Source: Sapientia aquatica (GTDB lineage Bacteria; Pseudomonadota; Gammaproteobacteria; Burkholderiales; Burkholderiaceae_D). Taken from it: a stretch of DNA of 64,000 nt. The translations under genes and the position numbers were made by a program. Under the pieces are notes generated by a model that saw only the letters and a program-made list of their open reading frames with translations, was not told the origin of the DNA and ran no database searches. The DNA lies in contig NZ_SMYL01000001.1 of assembly GCF_004358105.1 (NCBI RefSeq), forward strand, positions 857,977-921,976, read 5' to 3'. Below, piece by piece: positions 40,168-50,058 of the stretch (positions within the stretch are counted from its first letter, which is position 1; the number at the start of each line of letters is the position of its first letter).

Positions 40168-42111
40168 TTACTTCAGCGGCTGCAAGATTTCCGTCAAACG
40201 ATCTGGCGTGCCTTCGATGCGCACCAAATGTGGGTACTTCAAACCTTCGTGATAATCAAAGCTGTAAGTACGATAGCGATCGTCTTTTTTGATCAGCAAT
40301 TCGACCGGCTCTTTGCTAGTTTTCGCTGCTTTGATCGCCTCTTTGATCAGCTCTGGTTTAAAGCTACGGCCATTCACCGCTACCAACGTAGCGCCATTGG
40401 TCAAGCCCTTCTTAAACGCCAATCCGCCCCAAGTCACATTGTCCAAGCGACCTTCTTTGCCGATAGAAAAACCGAGCGAATAGGTTAAGTCAGTAACGTG
40501 ACGCTCGTCTTCCATCATCTTGGTCGCTTCGCTGCGCTCTTCGGTGTAGACCAATTTCCAGCCGCCACGAGTCAAACCGTCCTTAGGACCTTCTTTGGCA
40601 TGTTCATCCAAACGAGTACGTAAGAACTTGGCCCAGTCGTAAGCCTGAATACCGTTTAAGGTTTGCACCACATCCTCAAAGGTATAAGTCAGCGCGACAT
40701 TGCGACCATTTTCAACACCAAAAAACGCTTTAGCGAAGTCGTTCAAGGATTTTTGCTCACCGGATAACTCGCGAATTTTGGTATCCACATCCAACCAAAT
40801 TAATTGTCCTTCGGAGTAGTAATCTTCTGGACGCTGCCACGATACCCAAGCCAATGGGCCGCGTTGCGAAATAATCGGCATGTTGGTGGTATCTTGCAAG
40901 GCACGCCATGTGCGACCAACGCGCGCGTCGTAAGTAGCGGCAACAGCCGCCAAAGAATCACGCACTTGTTCCACAGTTTGCAAGCCGGAACGCGCTGCTA
41001 ACACTTCGCCCCAGTATTGTGTTTGCCCTTCATAGACCCACAATAAAGAATCCTGCATTGGGACATTAAAGTTTGGCGTCCATAAGTCAGCTGGACGGCG
41101 GAATTTACCGTCCCATGAATGGGTAAATTCATGCGGCAACAAGCCACGCGCGCCCCAGGCTTTATTCCACTCGGTGAAATAATTTGATTTCACGCCGTTT
41201 TCACTCGATTGATGATGTTCCAATCCGATGCCGCTGAATTCATCCGATAAGGACAACAAGAAATCGTAGTGCACGTAGTGCTGCGAACCGTAGAGTTTGT
41301 AGGCTTGCTGAACCAAAGTGCGATGTAATTCGATCTGCTCTGGCTTGGCTTCTAATGCCGCTGCGTTGTCGGCGACCAGATTTAAAAATACCGGCACTTT
41401 TGCACCCGGATCCAAATCGATTCGTTTGAAGTATTTACCGGCAAACAACGGCGAATCAACCAATTGATCTAAATCCGTGAGCTTAAATTGGGCTTGCGCA
41501 CCGACTTGCTTCTCTAATTCCAACGCCGTGCCAAATTTCCATTCGTTAGGCAGCGTCAGGTTAACTTTGTAATTGATATCGCGTGCGTAGTAACCAGCGG
41601 GATACAACACTACCGCATTCCATTGCACGCCGACGATTTCTTGGGTTGCGGTAATGCGGCCTTGATTGCCTTCAACGGGCGATAAAAATTGGTAGTCAGC
41701 GTCGATAAATTTCACGCCTTCTGGAATATCTAAGTGGAACGCATACATTTCAACCGGATCGCGTTTCCATTCAATGGCTTTGCCATTGCCAGTGATGAGC
41801 AAGCCGCCGAGTTGCGTCAATGGGCCTGACGGTGAATGATGACCAGGCAACCATTGCGGGTAAAACAATGTCAGCTGACCCGCACTGACTGGAATCCGCT
41901 CATGGATTTTAAAAATCTTTTGATCCAAATTGGTCGCGTCCACATCCAGCACGATTGTGCCGGGATAGGCTTTATCAACTGGAGCTGGGATGCTTTGAGC
42001 CGAGGCAAAGGGAGCGGAAGTGGCGGCTAAAACGGCTAAAGTTAGCGCTGATTTATTAAACGTAGCCAGCACATTACCAGCGACGTTTTTTTGTTTTGAT
42101 GCGGATGACAT
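40168..42111 (-). CDS. Secreted M61-family aminopeptidase with PDZ domain
   Basis: 647 residues from the ATG at 42111, which has GGAG four bases upstream; a longer frame to 42177 is rejected. Signal peptide about 1-40 (ALTLAVLAATSAPFASA). The N-terminal domain is followed by a gluzincin centre with LPHEFTHSWDGKFRRP (HExxH) and DSLLWVYEGQTQYWGEV (third ligand Glu). A PDZ domain lies at the C-terminus (LDNVTWGGLAFKKGL, GATLVAVNGRSF). M61 enzymes are glycyl aminopeptidases active outside the cytoplasm. Confidence 0.92.
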   Translation of the reverse strand: MSSASKQKNVAGNVLATFNKSALTLAVLAATSAPFASAQSIPAPVDKAYPGTIVLDVDATNLDQKIFKIHERIPVSAGQLTLFYPQWLPGHHSPSGPLTQLGGLLITGNGKAIEWKRDPVEMYAFHLDIPEGVKFIDADYQFLSPVEGNQGRITATQEIVGVQWNAVVLYPAGYYARDINYKVNLTLPNEWKFGTALELEKQVGAQAQFKLTDLDQLVDSPLFAGKYFKRIDLDPGAKVPVFLNLVADNAAALEAKPEQIELHRTLVQQAYKLYGSQHYVHYDFLLSLSDEFSGIGLEHHQSSENGVKSNYFTEWNKAWGARGLLPHEFTHSWDGKFRRPADLWTPNFNVPMQDSLLWVYEGQTQYWGEVLAARSGLQTVEQVRDSLAAVAATYDARVGRTWRALQDTTNMPIISQRGPLAWVSWQRPEDYYSEGQLIWLDVDTKIRELSGEQKSLNDFAKAFFGVENGRNVALTYTFEDVVQTLNGIQAYDWAKFLRTRLDEHAKEGPKDGLTRGGWKLVYTEERSEATKMMEDERHVTDLTYSLGFSIGKEGRLDNVTWGGLAFKKGLTNGATLVAVNGRSFKPELIKEAIKAAKTSKEPVELLIKKDDRYRTYSFDYHEGLKYPHLVRIEGTPDRLTEILQPLK

Positions 42112-42481
42112 AGATCTCCATTCTTTAATTCGAGTAATAGGTTTTAGGCGTGCTTCCCATTGATTAGCGGCAAGCAAGCCCGATCAATGAATTTATTATT
42201 TTTTGCTTCAACATAACGTTTTACTTCTTTTTGTTTAAAACAAACATGACTTAGGTACTGGGAGCGGGTTTGTTCAACCTGCCTTAGATGCCCTTAGGCA
42301 ATAAAGTTTCAACTTTTTTTACGTAAAGCAATATTACTTGAAATAAATTTCCCGAAACGATTTTTTGCAGATAACAAAACTCACAATTTTTCTACCAGAA
42401 TTGCCAGATTAGAAAAAGTCTTGCAATAAATATTATTATGGGAAATACTCTGCAGCACTTTCTTACTCAAAAGGTAAAACA
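42112..42481. other. Divergent AT-rich intergenic region
   Basis: Promoter region for the M61 gene (minus) and the DUF805 gene (plus). No gene, no strong consensus promoter and no repeat stands out. Confidence 0.5.
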
Positions 42482-42817
42482 ATGAATTTCACCGAATCGA
42501 TTAGTACCTGTTTTAACAAATATGCCGACTTCAATGGTCGCGCCAGCCGTTCCGAATATTGGTGGTTTGTGCTGTTTTTATTTTTAGCATCGGCTGCACT
42601 GAATATGGTGAACCATTCTGGCATGCTCGGCGGCTTGTTTTCCCTAGCAACCATATTGCCGCATTTGGCCGTAGGTGCCCGCCGCTTGCACGACACCAAT
42701 CGCAGCGGCTGGTTGCAATTGCTGTGGATTATTCCCGTGATCGGCTGGATTCTGTTGATCATTTGGATGGCGCAAGAAAGTCAACCTGGCACGAATCGCT
42801 TCGACTCCGCCGCGTAA
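42482..42817 (+). CDS. DUF805 membrane protein
   Basis: 111 residues with three to four hydrophobic segments. FNGRASRSEYWWFVLFLF, HLAVGARRLHDTNRSGWLQL (split) and WMAQESQPGTNRF are the DUF805 signature. Function unknown; an inner-membrane protein. AAGGT lies nine bases before the ATG. Confidence 0.9.
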   Translation: MNFTESISTCFNKYADFNGRASRSEYWWFVLFLFLASAALNMVNHSGMLGGLFSLATILPHLAVGARRLHDTNRSGWLQLLWIIPVIGWILLIIWMAQESQPGTNRFDSAA

Positions 42818-42841
42818 CACTGCCACCACCAGTTAAACATT

Positions 42842-42878
42842 CTGCCCGGATAGTCGGTTCTAAGCGACTTTCCGGCAG
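42842..42878 (+). terminator. Imperfect hairpin after DUF805 gene
   Basis: CTGCC-GGA-AGTCG pairs with CGACT-TCC-GGCAG with one bulge and one mismatch; a weak T-rich stretch follows. Confidence 0.5.
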
Positions 42879-42926
42879 GATGATTTAATTGTTCTGACGT
42901 CGCTAAATTCAGCCCTGATTGCCGCC

Positions 42927-42955
42927 TTGGTCACGCCATCAACTGGCCCTATAAT
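42927..42955 (+). promoter_or_regulatory. Probable promoter of hpnC
   Basis: TTGGTC, 17-base spacer, perfect TATAAT, 41 bases before the hpnC start. Confidence 0.6.
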
Positions 42956-42996
42956 CGAGCCTCATTCATTCTCTAGTTCATCCCATCCTGCCTTTC

Positions 42997-43806
42997 ATGA
43001 GCGTCGATCACTACGAAAACTTCCCCGTTGCTTCGTTTTTATTACCCGCCCGATTGCGTCCTGCAGTCGAAGCGTTGTACCTCTTCGCGCGCAGTGCCGA
43101 TGACATTGCAGATGAAGGCGACGCCACCGATGCCGAACGACTCGCTGGGCTGAGCGCTTATGAGGCGCAATTAGCGTTGATCGAGCGCAACGAACTGCCC
43201 ACCGATGTGCAATTTCAGCGCTTGCAGCAAATAATTCGGCAATACCAACTTCCAATCCAACCGCTATACCAATTATTGTCCGCGTTTAAGCAAGACGTGG
43301 TGAAAAAGCGCTACGCCAGCTACCCCGACTTGCTCGATTATTGCCAACGCTCGGCCAATCCCGTTGGTCAGCTTATTTTGCATTTATACGGTGCGGCAAC
43401 AGCACAAAATTTTCGGGATTCGGATGCAATATGCTCCGCTTTGCAGTTGATCAATTTTTGGCAAGATGTCGCCATTGATTGGCAAAAGCAGCGAATTTAT
43501 ATCCCACAAGATGACTTGAGGCGCTTTGCCGTTACTGAATCCGATATCGATCAACAATGCTCACACGATGCATGGAAATCGTTAATGCAATTCCAAGTGC
43601 AACGCAGTCGCGAGTTAATGCTGTCCGGCATGGGGCTCGGGCGCAGGTTGCCAGGTCGCTTGGGCTTGGAACTGCGAGCGGTGATCCAAGGTGGATTAAG
43701 AATTTGTGAAAAAATTGAACTTGAGCAACATAACGTGTTCCAACGCAGGCCCAAATTAGGGCGCTGGGATTGGCTGGTAATTGGCTACCGGGCAATCTTT
43801 AAATGA
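42997..43806 (+). CDS. hpnC: Squalene/hydroxysqualene synthase HpnC
   Basis: 269 residues. NFPVASFLLPARLRPAVEALYLFARSADDIADEGD (in parts) holds the first Asp-rich motif, LINFWQDVAIDWQKQRIYIPQDDL the second. This is the HpnC branch of the squalene synthase family, acting after HpnD in hopanoid synthesis. HpnD and HpnE are normally next to it; they are not in this window, so the gene appears isolated. Confidence 0.92.
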   Translation: MSVDHYENFPVASFLLPARLRPAVEALYLFARSADDIADEGDATDAERLAGLSAYEAQLALIERNELPTDVQFQRLQQIIRQYQLPIQPLYQLLSAFKQDVVKKRYASYPDLLDYCQRSANPVGQLILHLYGAATAQNFRDSDAICSALQLINFWQDVAIDWQKQRIYIPQDDLRRFAVTESDIDQQCSHDAWKSLMQFQVQRSRELMLSGMGLGRRLPGRLGLELRAVIQGGLRICEKIELEQHNVFQRRPKLGRWDWLVIGYRAIFK

Positions 43807-43995
43807 ACTGAGGCATAACATTTAACCAAGAATGGCTTTTTTACGATAATAAATTCAAGTATGATACGGTCACAAAACGACAAAGCCCGGAGAACGCTGC
43901 AACATTGCGACGCAGCAAAATTGTGCAAAGTTAAGTAGAATCAAGGTTTAACAAATTCCCAATCGCAACACTAACTAGACAAACCAACAGTCAGC

Positions 43996-44328
43996 ATGTT
44001 TTCTTTAACGCAATCTAAAGCCCGCACTCGCTTTGCCTTTAAGTTTAAGGCAGCGACTTGGTGCGCACTGATTGCTTTAATTACCGCGCTCGCTTTTGTC
44101 TCGCTCGTTACGACCGCGGCAACCCACCTGCACAGCACAGTTCAAGAAACTCAGGACTGCTCGATCTGCGGCGTTGTGACCAACAAAATTGGCAGCGGCT
44201 TGACCAGTTTGTCGCTCTCCGCAACCCAGTTTTTCTTATTATTTGCGGCCCTCGTCGTCGCCTTACGCAGCGCTAATTACATAGCGCCTGCAGAGCTTCC
44301 TCCAAGCTGCGGCCCACCCCGCGCCTAA
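43996..44328 (+). CDS. Small Cys/His membrane protein upstream of TonB receptor
   Basis: 110 residues. A basic start, a membrane helix (about 25-42), then HLHSTVQETQDCSICGVV, a second hydrophobic segment (about 73-90) and a tail ending PPSCGPPRA. The layout resembles DUF2946-type small membrane proteins found beside TonB receptors and metal genes, but the match is weak. His and Cys in the loop could bind a metal; this is inference. The gene precedes the receptor by 188 bases, which include a hairpin. Confidence 0.65.
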   Translation: MFSLTQSKARTRFAFKFKAATWCALIALITALAFVSLVTTAATHLHSTVQETQDCSICGVVTNKIGSGLTSLSLSATQFFLLFAALVVALRSANYIAPAELPPSCGPPRA

Positions 44329-44367
44329 TCCCCTCCCCTTTAAAACGCTGCGCCCGTTGTCCTAGCT

Positions 44368-44388
44368 CGATTGGGTTAACACCAATCG
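44368..44388 (+). repeat. Hairpin between small membrane gene and TonB receptor
   Basis: CGATTGG-GTTAACA-CCAATCG, 7-bp stem; no T-run follows, so it may be an operator or attenuating hairpin. Confidence 0.5.
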
Positions 44389-44516
44389 GCCATTGACAGC
44401 GCGGTAGCGAAGCACTCATTTCCGTCAACTTGGCAGCGTACCGATTCATCGGCCTGCCGCGGCCCTGCTTGACATAGTTACCCAACACGTCATTTCGTAA
44501 AAGATTAAGGCTTACC

Positions 44517-46712
44517 ATGCAACACCAATCCAGTATTCCCGCGCGCCGCACACTTTCATTGGCTATCGCTACCATGTTAGCCGCCAGCGCCAGCTATTCA
44601 TCCCCGCTCAAGGCCGCTGAACCGGATGCAGATCAATCCACTGTGACGCCTGCCACCACCTTGCCAGTACAAAATACGATTGTTATCACTGCACCAGAGC
44701 ACTTACGCAGCGCCCGCACCGAATTGCTGCCTAACATCGGCACCACGGTTTATTCGATTGATAAAAATATGATCGACAATCTAGGCCAAGGCGACAGCAC
44801 GCCGTTTGACGATGTGTTGTTGCGTATGCCGGGCGTAGTGCAAGACTCCAAAGCGTCTGGCTCGCTGCACATTCGCGACGATCACGGCAATGTCCAGTAC
44901 CGCGTTAACGGGGTTGAGCTGCCGGAAGGCATTTCAGGATTCGGTCAATCGGTTGATACCCGCTTTATTTCCAATATTGATTTTGTGACGGGCGCACTGC
45001 CAGCTCAATATGGCTTGCGGACTGCGGGCATTATCGATATTCAAACGAAAGAAGGAAATATAGAACCCGGCGGACGTATCGGTATTTTGATGGGTAGCAA
45101 CAATTATGTTGAGCCAAGCGCGGAAGTCTTTGGTGGTAAAGGCGGTTTTAGTTACTACTTGTCGGGCAGTTATACCCAAAATTCCATCGGTATCGAAAAC
45201 CCTACGCCAAGTAAAAACCCCATTCACGACGATACGCATCAAAGCAAATCATTCGGCAATCTTTCCTATTATTTCAACGATGATTCGCGCGTCAGCTTAC
45301 TGTTTGGAACCTACGATGGCCGCTTTCAAATCCCGAATAATCCCCAACAAACGGCGCAATACTCATTGGCTGGTTACAGTGATTTAACGACTGGTTTTAA
45401 TAGCTATCCCTCTGCCTCATTGAATGAAAATCAAAAGGAAGAAAACCGCTTCGTGGTGCTGTCGTATCAAAAAAGTCTGGGTAATTTGAATTTCCAAGTT
45501 TCGGGCTACCACCAATTCTCTAAAACGCTGTACACGCCTGATCCAATCGGCGATTTGATTTATAACGGTATTGCGTCAGAAAACATGCGTAGTAGTTCTT
45601 CCAATGGACTGCAATTCGATAGCAGCTACAAACTCAACGATCAACACACAGTACGCGGCGGTGTGGCGTACAAAAATGAAGTAACCCATAGCAATAACAG
45701 CTCGCAAGTCTTTGCGGTAGACGGTGAGATCATCAGCACCACGCCATTTACGATTATCGACAACGCCAGCAAGACCGGCACGACCGGTAGTTTTTATTTG
45801 CAAGACCAATGGACTCTGTCGAAACAGCTCACCTTGAATTACGGTGTACGTTACGACCAAGTGTCGGCTTACATTCAAGAACATCAATGGAGTCCGCGTT
45901 TAAATTTGGCGTTTAAAGCAACTGATAGCACGGATTTCCATGCGGGTTATTCGCGCTATTTCACACCGCCGCCACAACAATTACTCGCGCCTAACAGCGT
46001 CAACAAGTACGACAACACCTCTGCGCAAGGTGAGATTTTGTATTCCGACCCAGTCAAGGCAGAGCGGACTAATTATTATGATTTGGGCGTGAGTCACAGA
46101 GTGAATGACAAACTCTCGCTGACTGCTGACGTGTACTACAAGCAAATCAGCAACTTGCTCGACGAAGGCCAATTCGGCCAAGCCTTGATTTTGTCGCCCT
46201 TTAATTACGCCAAAGGCTATGCCAAAGGCTTGGAATTATCGGCAATTTATAACGATAAAAATTGGGGGGGCTTCTTAAATTTCTCTATGCAGAAAGCCCA
46301 AGGAAAAGACATCATCTCGGGTCAAGCGACGTTTGCCCCAGACGAATTAGCCTACATCGCCAATCATTACGTTTATCTAGATCACGACCAAGCATTCTCC
46401 GTTTCTGGCGGCGCAAATACAAAATTAGGCGAATACAAACTAAGCGGCGATTTCATTTACGGTAGCGGCTTACGCAATACACCGGACGGTGGCGCGCCGA
46501 ATTCGGCCTCATTGCCGGACTACGTGGTCTTCAACACCAATCTAACGCGCAATTGGAAGAACAGCCCCATCGGTAACGTCGAAGCGCGGGTAGCGTTATT
46601 AAACTTATTTGATCGTTCCTATTTATTGCGTGATGGCACCGGCATCGGCGTGGGCGCGTCGCAATACGGCGCTCGTCGCACTTTGTTTGTCGGGATTTCG
46701 ACTAGCTTTTAA
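44517..46712 (+). CDS. TonB-dependent outer membrane receptor
   Basis: 731 residues. Signal peptide about 1-34; a TonB-box-like TIVITAPE near residue 55; a plug domain (about 65-190: LLRMPGVVQDSKASGSLHIRDD, in parts, and YRVNGVELPEG); then a 22-strand-type barrel with the final FVGISTSF ending in aromatic F. Substrate is not evident; vitamin, siderophore, metal or peptide are possible. Flanked by the small Cys/His protein and a secreted M14 peptidase. Confidence 0.92.
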   Translation: MQHQSSIPARRTLSLAIATMLAASASYSSPLKAAEPDADQSTVTPATTLPVQNTIVITAPEHLRSARTELLPNIGTTVYSIDKNMIDNLGQGDSTPFDDVLLRMPGVVQDSKASGSLHIRDDHGNVQYRVNGVELPEGISGFGQSVDTRFISNIDFVTGALPAQYGLRTAGIIDIQTKEGNIEPGGRIGILMGSNNYVEPSAEVFGGKGGFSYYLSGSYTQNSIGIENPTPSKNPIHDDTHQSKSFGNLSYYFNDDSRVSLLFGTYDGRFQIPNNPQQTAQYSLAGYSDLTTGFNSYPSASLNENQKEENRFVVLSYQKSLGNLNFQVSGYHQFSKTLYTPDPIGDLIYNGIASENMRSSSSNGLQFDSSYKLNDQHTVRGGVAYKNEVTHSNNSSQVFAVDGEIISTTPFTIIDNASKTGTTGSFYLQDQWTLSKQLTLNYGVRYDQVSAYIQEHQWSPRLNLAFKATDSTDFHAGYSRYFTPPPQQLLAPNSVNKYDNTSAQGEILYSDPVKAERTNYYDLGVSHRVNDKLSLTADVYYKQISNLLDEGQFGQALILSPFNYAKGYAKGLELSAIYNDKNWGGFLNFSMQKAQGKDIISGQATFAPDELAYIANHYVYLDHDQAFSVSGGANTKLGEYKLSGDFIYGSGLRNTPDGGAPNSASLPDYVVFNTNLTRNWKNSPIGNVEARVALLNLFDRSYLLRDGTGIGVGASQYGARRTLFVGISTSF

Positions 46713-46720
46713 AGGAGTAG

Positions 46721-46754
46721 CCCGCTCATCGATGATGCAAAATCGATGAGCGGG
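46721..46754 (+). terminator. Hairpin after TonB receptor gene
   Basis: CCCGCTCATCGAT/ATCGATGAGCGGG, a perfect 13-bp stem with an eight-base loop, nine bases after the stop. No T-run follows, so it may only limit read-through. Confidence 0.6.
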
Positions 46755-46892
46755 AATGAAAACGCACCAAAGTTTTACCATTGACTTGATGCACAGAAAT
46801 ACTATTTAATACGGCGGAGCTACGGAAACGTTAAATCAGTTCACCGCCGATCCCCATTAAATAGAGCGTCGTATTCCAACGACGAAACCATC

Positions 46893-48698
46893 ATGACAAA
46901 ACTCGCTGCGCTCCCCATCGCTTTACTAAGCGTCTGCTGTACCCTGATTTCCCCTTCCCAGGCCGCCGAAACGAAACTTAGCACCATTGCAGAGCGATCG
47001 GGATTTCAGAAAACTGGCCGCTATGCCGAAGTGATCGAACTCTGCACAAAATTCCAGCGAACCTATCCTAAGCAAGTCCACTGCACAGAATTCGGTCGCA
47101 CTCCAGAAGGACGTCCCATGTTGGCCTTGATCGCCAACAATAACGGCGTATTTAGCGCCAAGCAAGCCAAACAGCGCGATCTGCCCGTGCTGTTGATTCA
47201 AGGCGGTATTCATGCGGGCGAAATTGATGGCAAAGACGCCGGATTTCTTGCGCTACGCGAATTGCTCGACAACAAATCACCAACCAATCCGCTCACCAAG
47301 CAAGTCTTGATCTTTGTTCCAGTATTCAATGTCGATGGACACGAACGCTTTGGTCGCTGGAATCGCCCTAATCAAGTCGGACCAGAAGAAATGGGCTGGC
47401 GCACCACGGCGCAGAATTTAAATTTAAACCGCGATTACGTCAAAGCCGATGCGCCTGAAATGCAAGCGATGTTGGGCTTGGTGAATCAGTGGGATCCCTT
47501 GGCTTATATCGATTTGCATGTCACTGACGGAGCCAAGTTTCAACACGATGTATCGGTGCAAGTCTACCCAGCACAAGTCGGTAGCAAACCGATCAAAGCG
47601 GGCCAAAGCGACGAGTTACAGCAAGCAGGAACGCAATTGCGCGATAGCGTTTTGGCCGATTTAACGGCACAAGGATCGATGCCTTTACCGTATTACCCGT
47701 CATTTGCGCAAAACGACGATCCGAGTTCGGGATTTATCGACAGCGTTTCCCCTCCCCGCTTTTCACATGGCTACTTTGTGCTGCGTAATCGTTTCGGCAT
47801 GTTGGTTGAAACGCACTCGTGGAAGGATTACGCCACCCGAGTGCGCGTGACCCACAATGCGATTGTTGCGGTGATTAAGCAAATTGCGCTGCACGGCGCC
47901 CAATGGCAAAAATGGGCCAAGCAAGCAGATTTCGATGCGAGCAAACTGGCTGGCTTGCCGGTCATCATGAGCTACAAAACGGACGAAACCGCGCGCACTA
48001 TTGCCTTCCAAGGCTATGCCTACACGCGCGAACCTTCCGATATCTCGGGCGGTTTAATGACGCATTACGACGACACCAAACCACAAACCTGGCAAGTACC
48101 GATGCGCGATCAACTGGAAGTCGATTTAGCCGTCGTTGCGCCCAAGGGCGGCTACCTTGTTCCTGCGGCAGAAGCAGGCTGGGTCGCGCAAAAACTCACT
48201 CAACATGGCATTGAATTTCATCTATTAAAACAAGCGCAGAACCAAGTCGAACTGCAAGCGTTTCGTGCGGATAAAACTAGCTTCTCGGCTGGCTCATTTG
48301 AAGGACATCAAACGTTAAAACTACAAGGTCAGTGGAAAGCAGAAAAACGTTCGGTCGCCGCTGGCGCGCTGTTCGTTCCCATCGCGCAGCCCAAGGCACG
48401 CTTAGTAATGACCTTACTAGAACCGCAATCGGTTGATTCACTCGCGGCGTGGGGCAAATTCAATAATGCCTTTGAGATGAAGGAGTACATGGAAGAATAT
48501 GTCGCCGAAGACGTTGCACGCGCTCAATTGGCAGCCGATCCGCAGTTAGCTATCGAGTTTAAAAATAAACTCGATAGCGATCCCGCGTTTGCCAAAAATC
48601 CGTTCGCTCGCTTGCAGTTTTTTGCACGTCGGCACGCTTCTTGGGATGAGCGTTTCAATCTATATCCGGTATTGCGCAGCGACTTTATTCCAAACTGA
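46893..48698 (+). CDS. Secreted M14-family metallopeptidase
   Basis: 601 residues with a signal peptide (about 1-24, ending SQA). Zinc ligands in GGIHAGEIDGKDAG (HxxE) and YIDLHVTDG; NLNRDYVKAD and LVETHSWKDY supply substrate binding and the catalytic Glu. The C-terminal half (about 330-601) is a domain of unknown role. It probably trims peptides in the periplasm or outside. Its position after the TonB receptor suggests that its products, or a related substrate, are taken up by that receptor; this is inference. Confidence 0.88.
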   Translation: MTKLAALPIALLSVCCTLISPSQAAETKLSTIAERSGFQKTGRYAEVIELCTKFQRTYPKQVHCTEFGRTPEGRPMLALIANNNGVFSAKQAKQRDLPVLLIQGGIHAGEIDGKDAGFLALRELLDNKSPTNPLTKQVLIFVPVFNVDGHERFGRWNRPNQVGPEEMGWRTTAQNLNLNRDYVKADAPEMQAMLGLVNQWDPLAYIDLHVTDGAKFQHDVSVQVYPAQVGSKPIKAGQSDELQQAGTQLRDSVLADLTAQGSMPLPYYPSFAQNDDPSSGFIDSVSPPRFSHGYFVLRNRFGMLVETHSWKDYATRVRVTHNAIVAVIKQIALHGAQWQKWAKQADFDASKLAGLPVIMSYKTDETARTIAFQGYAYTREPSDISGGLMTHYDDTKPQTWQVPMRDQLEVDLAVVAPKGGYLVPAAEAGWVAQKLTQHGIEFHLLKQAQNQVELQAFRADKTSFSAGSFEGHQTLKLQGQWKAEKRSVAAGALFVPIAQPKARLVMTLLEPQSVDSLAAWGKFNNAFEMKEYMEEYVAEDVARAQLAADPQLAIEFKNKLDSDPAFAKNPFARLQFFARRHASWDERFNLYPVLRSDFIPN

Positions 48699-48743
48699 GG
48701 TCAATGGCTTTGCGAACGTAACCTAGCTATTTAGGACGAAAAG

Positions 48744-48765
48744 AAAGGGCAGATTTCTGCCCTTT
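48744..48765. terminator. Bidirectional terminator between M14 peptidase and alkene reductase genes
   Basis: AAAGGGCAGA/TCTGCCCTTT arms, T-rich on both strands. Confidence 0.85.
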
Positions 48766-48790
48766 TCTATTTCATGCGACTCGTATCCAC

Positions 48791-49885
48791 TTATTTTAAG
48801 AATGGATAATCGGTGTAGCCTTTTTCGTTACCGCCGTAGAACGTGTCACGATCCGGTGTATTCAATTCGGCACCTTGTGCAAAACGCGCTACCAAATCAG
48901 GATTAGCGATAAATGGACGACCAAACGCGACCGCATCAGCCAAACCTTGCTCGATCAATGCATTGCCTTCCTCCGCGCTGTAATTACCGCAGCAAATCAA
49001 TGTGCCATTAAACGCAGCGCGCATTTGTTGACGGAATTCATCCGATAACACCGGACCGCCAACCCAATCTGGCTCGGCGATATGCACGTAGGCGATACCG
49101 CGCTCGGACAATGCTTTTAATAAATACAAAGCCATTGCTTCTGGTTCCGCGTCCGCGATACCGTGCGCGTTAAAGTGCGGCGATAAGCGAATACCAACCC
49201 GATCTGCGCCGATTTCAGCAATCGCTGCATCGACTACTTCCAAGGTCAAACGCGCACGATTTTCTAAGCTGCCACCATAATTATCGGTACGCTGATTACT
49301 GTTGGTCGCCATAAATTGCTGCAGTAAATAGCCATTGGCAGCATGCACTTCCACCAAATCAAAGCCCGCACGTTTGGCGCGCTGGGCTGCTTGGCGATAT
49401 TGAGCGACGATGCCTGGGATTTCACTGTTTTCCAAAGCGCGCGGCATTTCTGGTGCGACGTTGGACGGAGTACCATCCGGCAAAATCACAAAAGAGCGGC
49501 TGTTCTCAGGAACAATAGCGGACGGGGCTACAGGCTGCGCACCGTTTTCTTGCAATAGCGGATGAGAAATTCGGCCGACGTGCCACAGTTGCAACGCGAT
49601 ATGTCCACCTTCGGCATGCACCGCATCGACCACTTTTGCCCAACCCGCTTCTTGGGCATCGGTGTAGATGCCCGGCGTCCAAGCATAACCTTGGCCTTGG
49701 CGCGAGACTTGACTCGCTTCGGTGACGATTAAGCCAGCCGTGGCGCGCTGCTTGTAGTATTGAACATTCAATTCGCGCGGCACATCACCAGCACCGGCGC
49801 GTGAACGTGTTAATGGTGCCATGACGACACGGTTGTTTAATTGAATCGAACCCGTTTTAACTGGGGAAAGTAATTTTTTATACAT
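48791..49885 (-). CDS. nemA: Alkene reductase (Old Yellow Enzyme family)
   Basis: 364 residues, FMN-binding TIM barrel. VVMAPLTRSRAGAGDVP, LQLWHVGRISHPLLQENG, FDLVEVHAANGYLLQQFM, RTDNYGGSLENRARL and AFGRPFIANPDL are the NemA/OYE motifs. It reduces activated alkenes such as N-ethylmaleimide with NADPH. A palindromic operator lies just upstream and matches one before the TetR gene, which precedes it in the same direction. Confidence 0.93.
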   Translation of the reverse strand: MYKKLLSPVKTGSIQLNNRVVMAPLTRSRAGAGDVPRELNVQYYKQRATAGLIVTEASQVSRQGQGYAWTPGIYTDAQEAGWAKVVDAVHAEGGHIALQLWHVGRISHPLLQENGAQPVAPSAIVPENSRSFVILPDGTPSNVAPEMPRALENSEIPGIVAQYRQAAQRAKRAGFDLVEVHAANGYLLQQFMATNSNQRTDNYGGSLENRARLTLEVVDAAIAEIGADRVGIRLSPHFNAHGIADAEPEAMALYLLKALSERGIAYVHIAEPDWVGGPVLSDEFRQQMRAAFNGTLICCGNYSAEEGNALIEQGLADAVAFGRPFIANPDLVARFAQGAELNTPDRDTFYGGNEKGYTDYPFLK

Positions 49886-49900
49886 GAAAACCTCGAAATA

Positions 49901-49917
49901 CTAGACTGGTCGTCTAG
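49901..49917 (-). promoter_or_regulatory. TetR operator before alkene reductase gene
   Basis: CTAGAC-TGGTC-GTCTAG palindrome, 16 bases before the alkene reductase start. The same TAGAC-N5-GTCTA core precedes the TetR gene. Confidence 0.75.
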
Positions 49918-50058
49918 TCACTAGTTAAAAAAATGAGCGATACCATTTCGCTCAAACCTTACTAACTACACTTTAAAATCTACTTAAAAACCTCTAACTG
50001 AAACCAACCTTAAAATCTTGCTGGGAAAGCTATTTCACCCCAACAAGCCAATAATTCA

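Noticed and set aside
43840..43865. Promoter TTTACG/TATGAT before the small Cys/His protein gene
   Set aside because: The spacing is only 14 bases, too short for a sigma-70 promoter.
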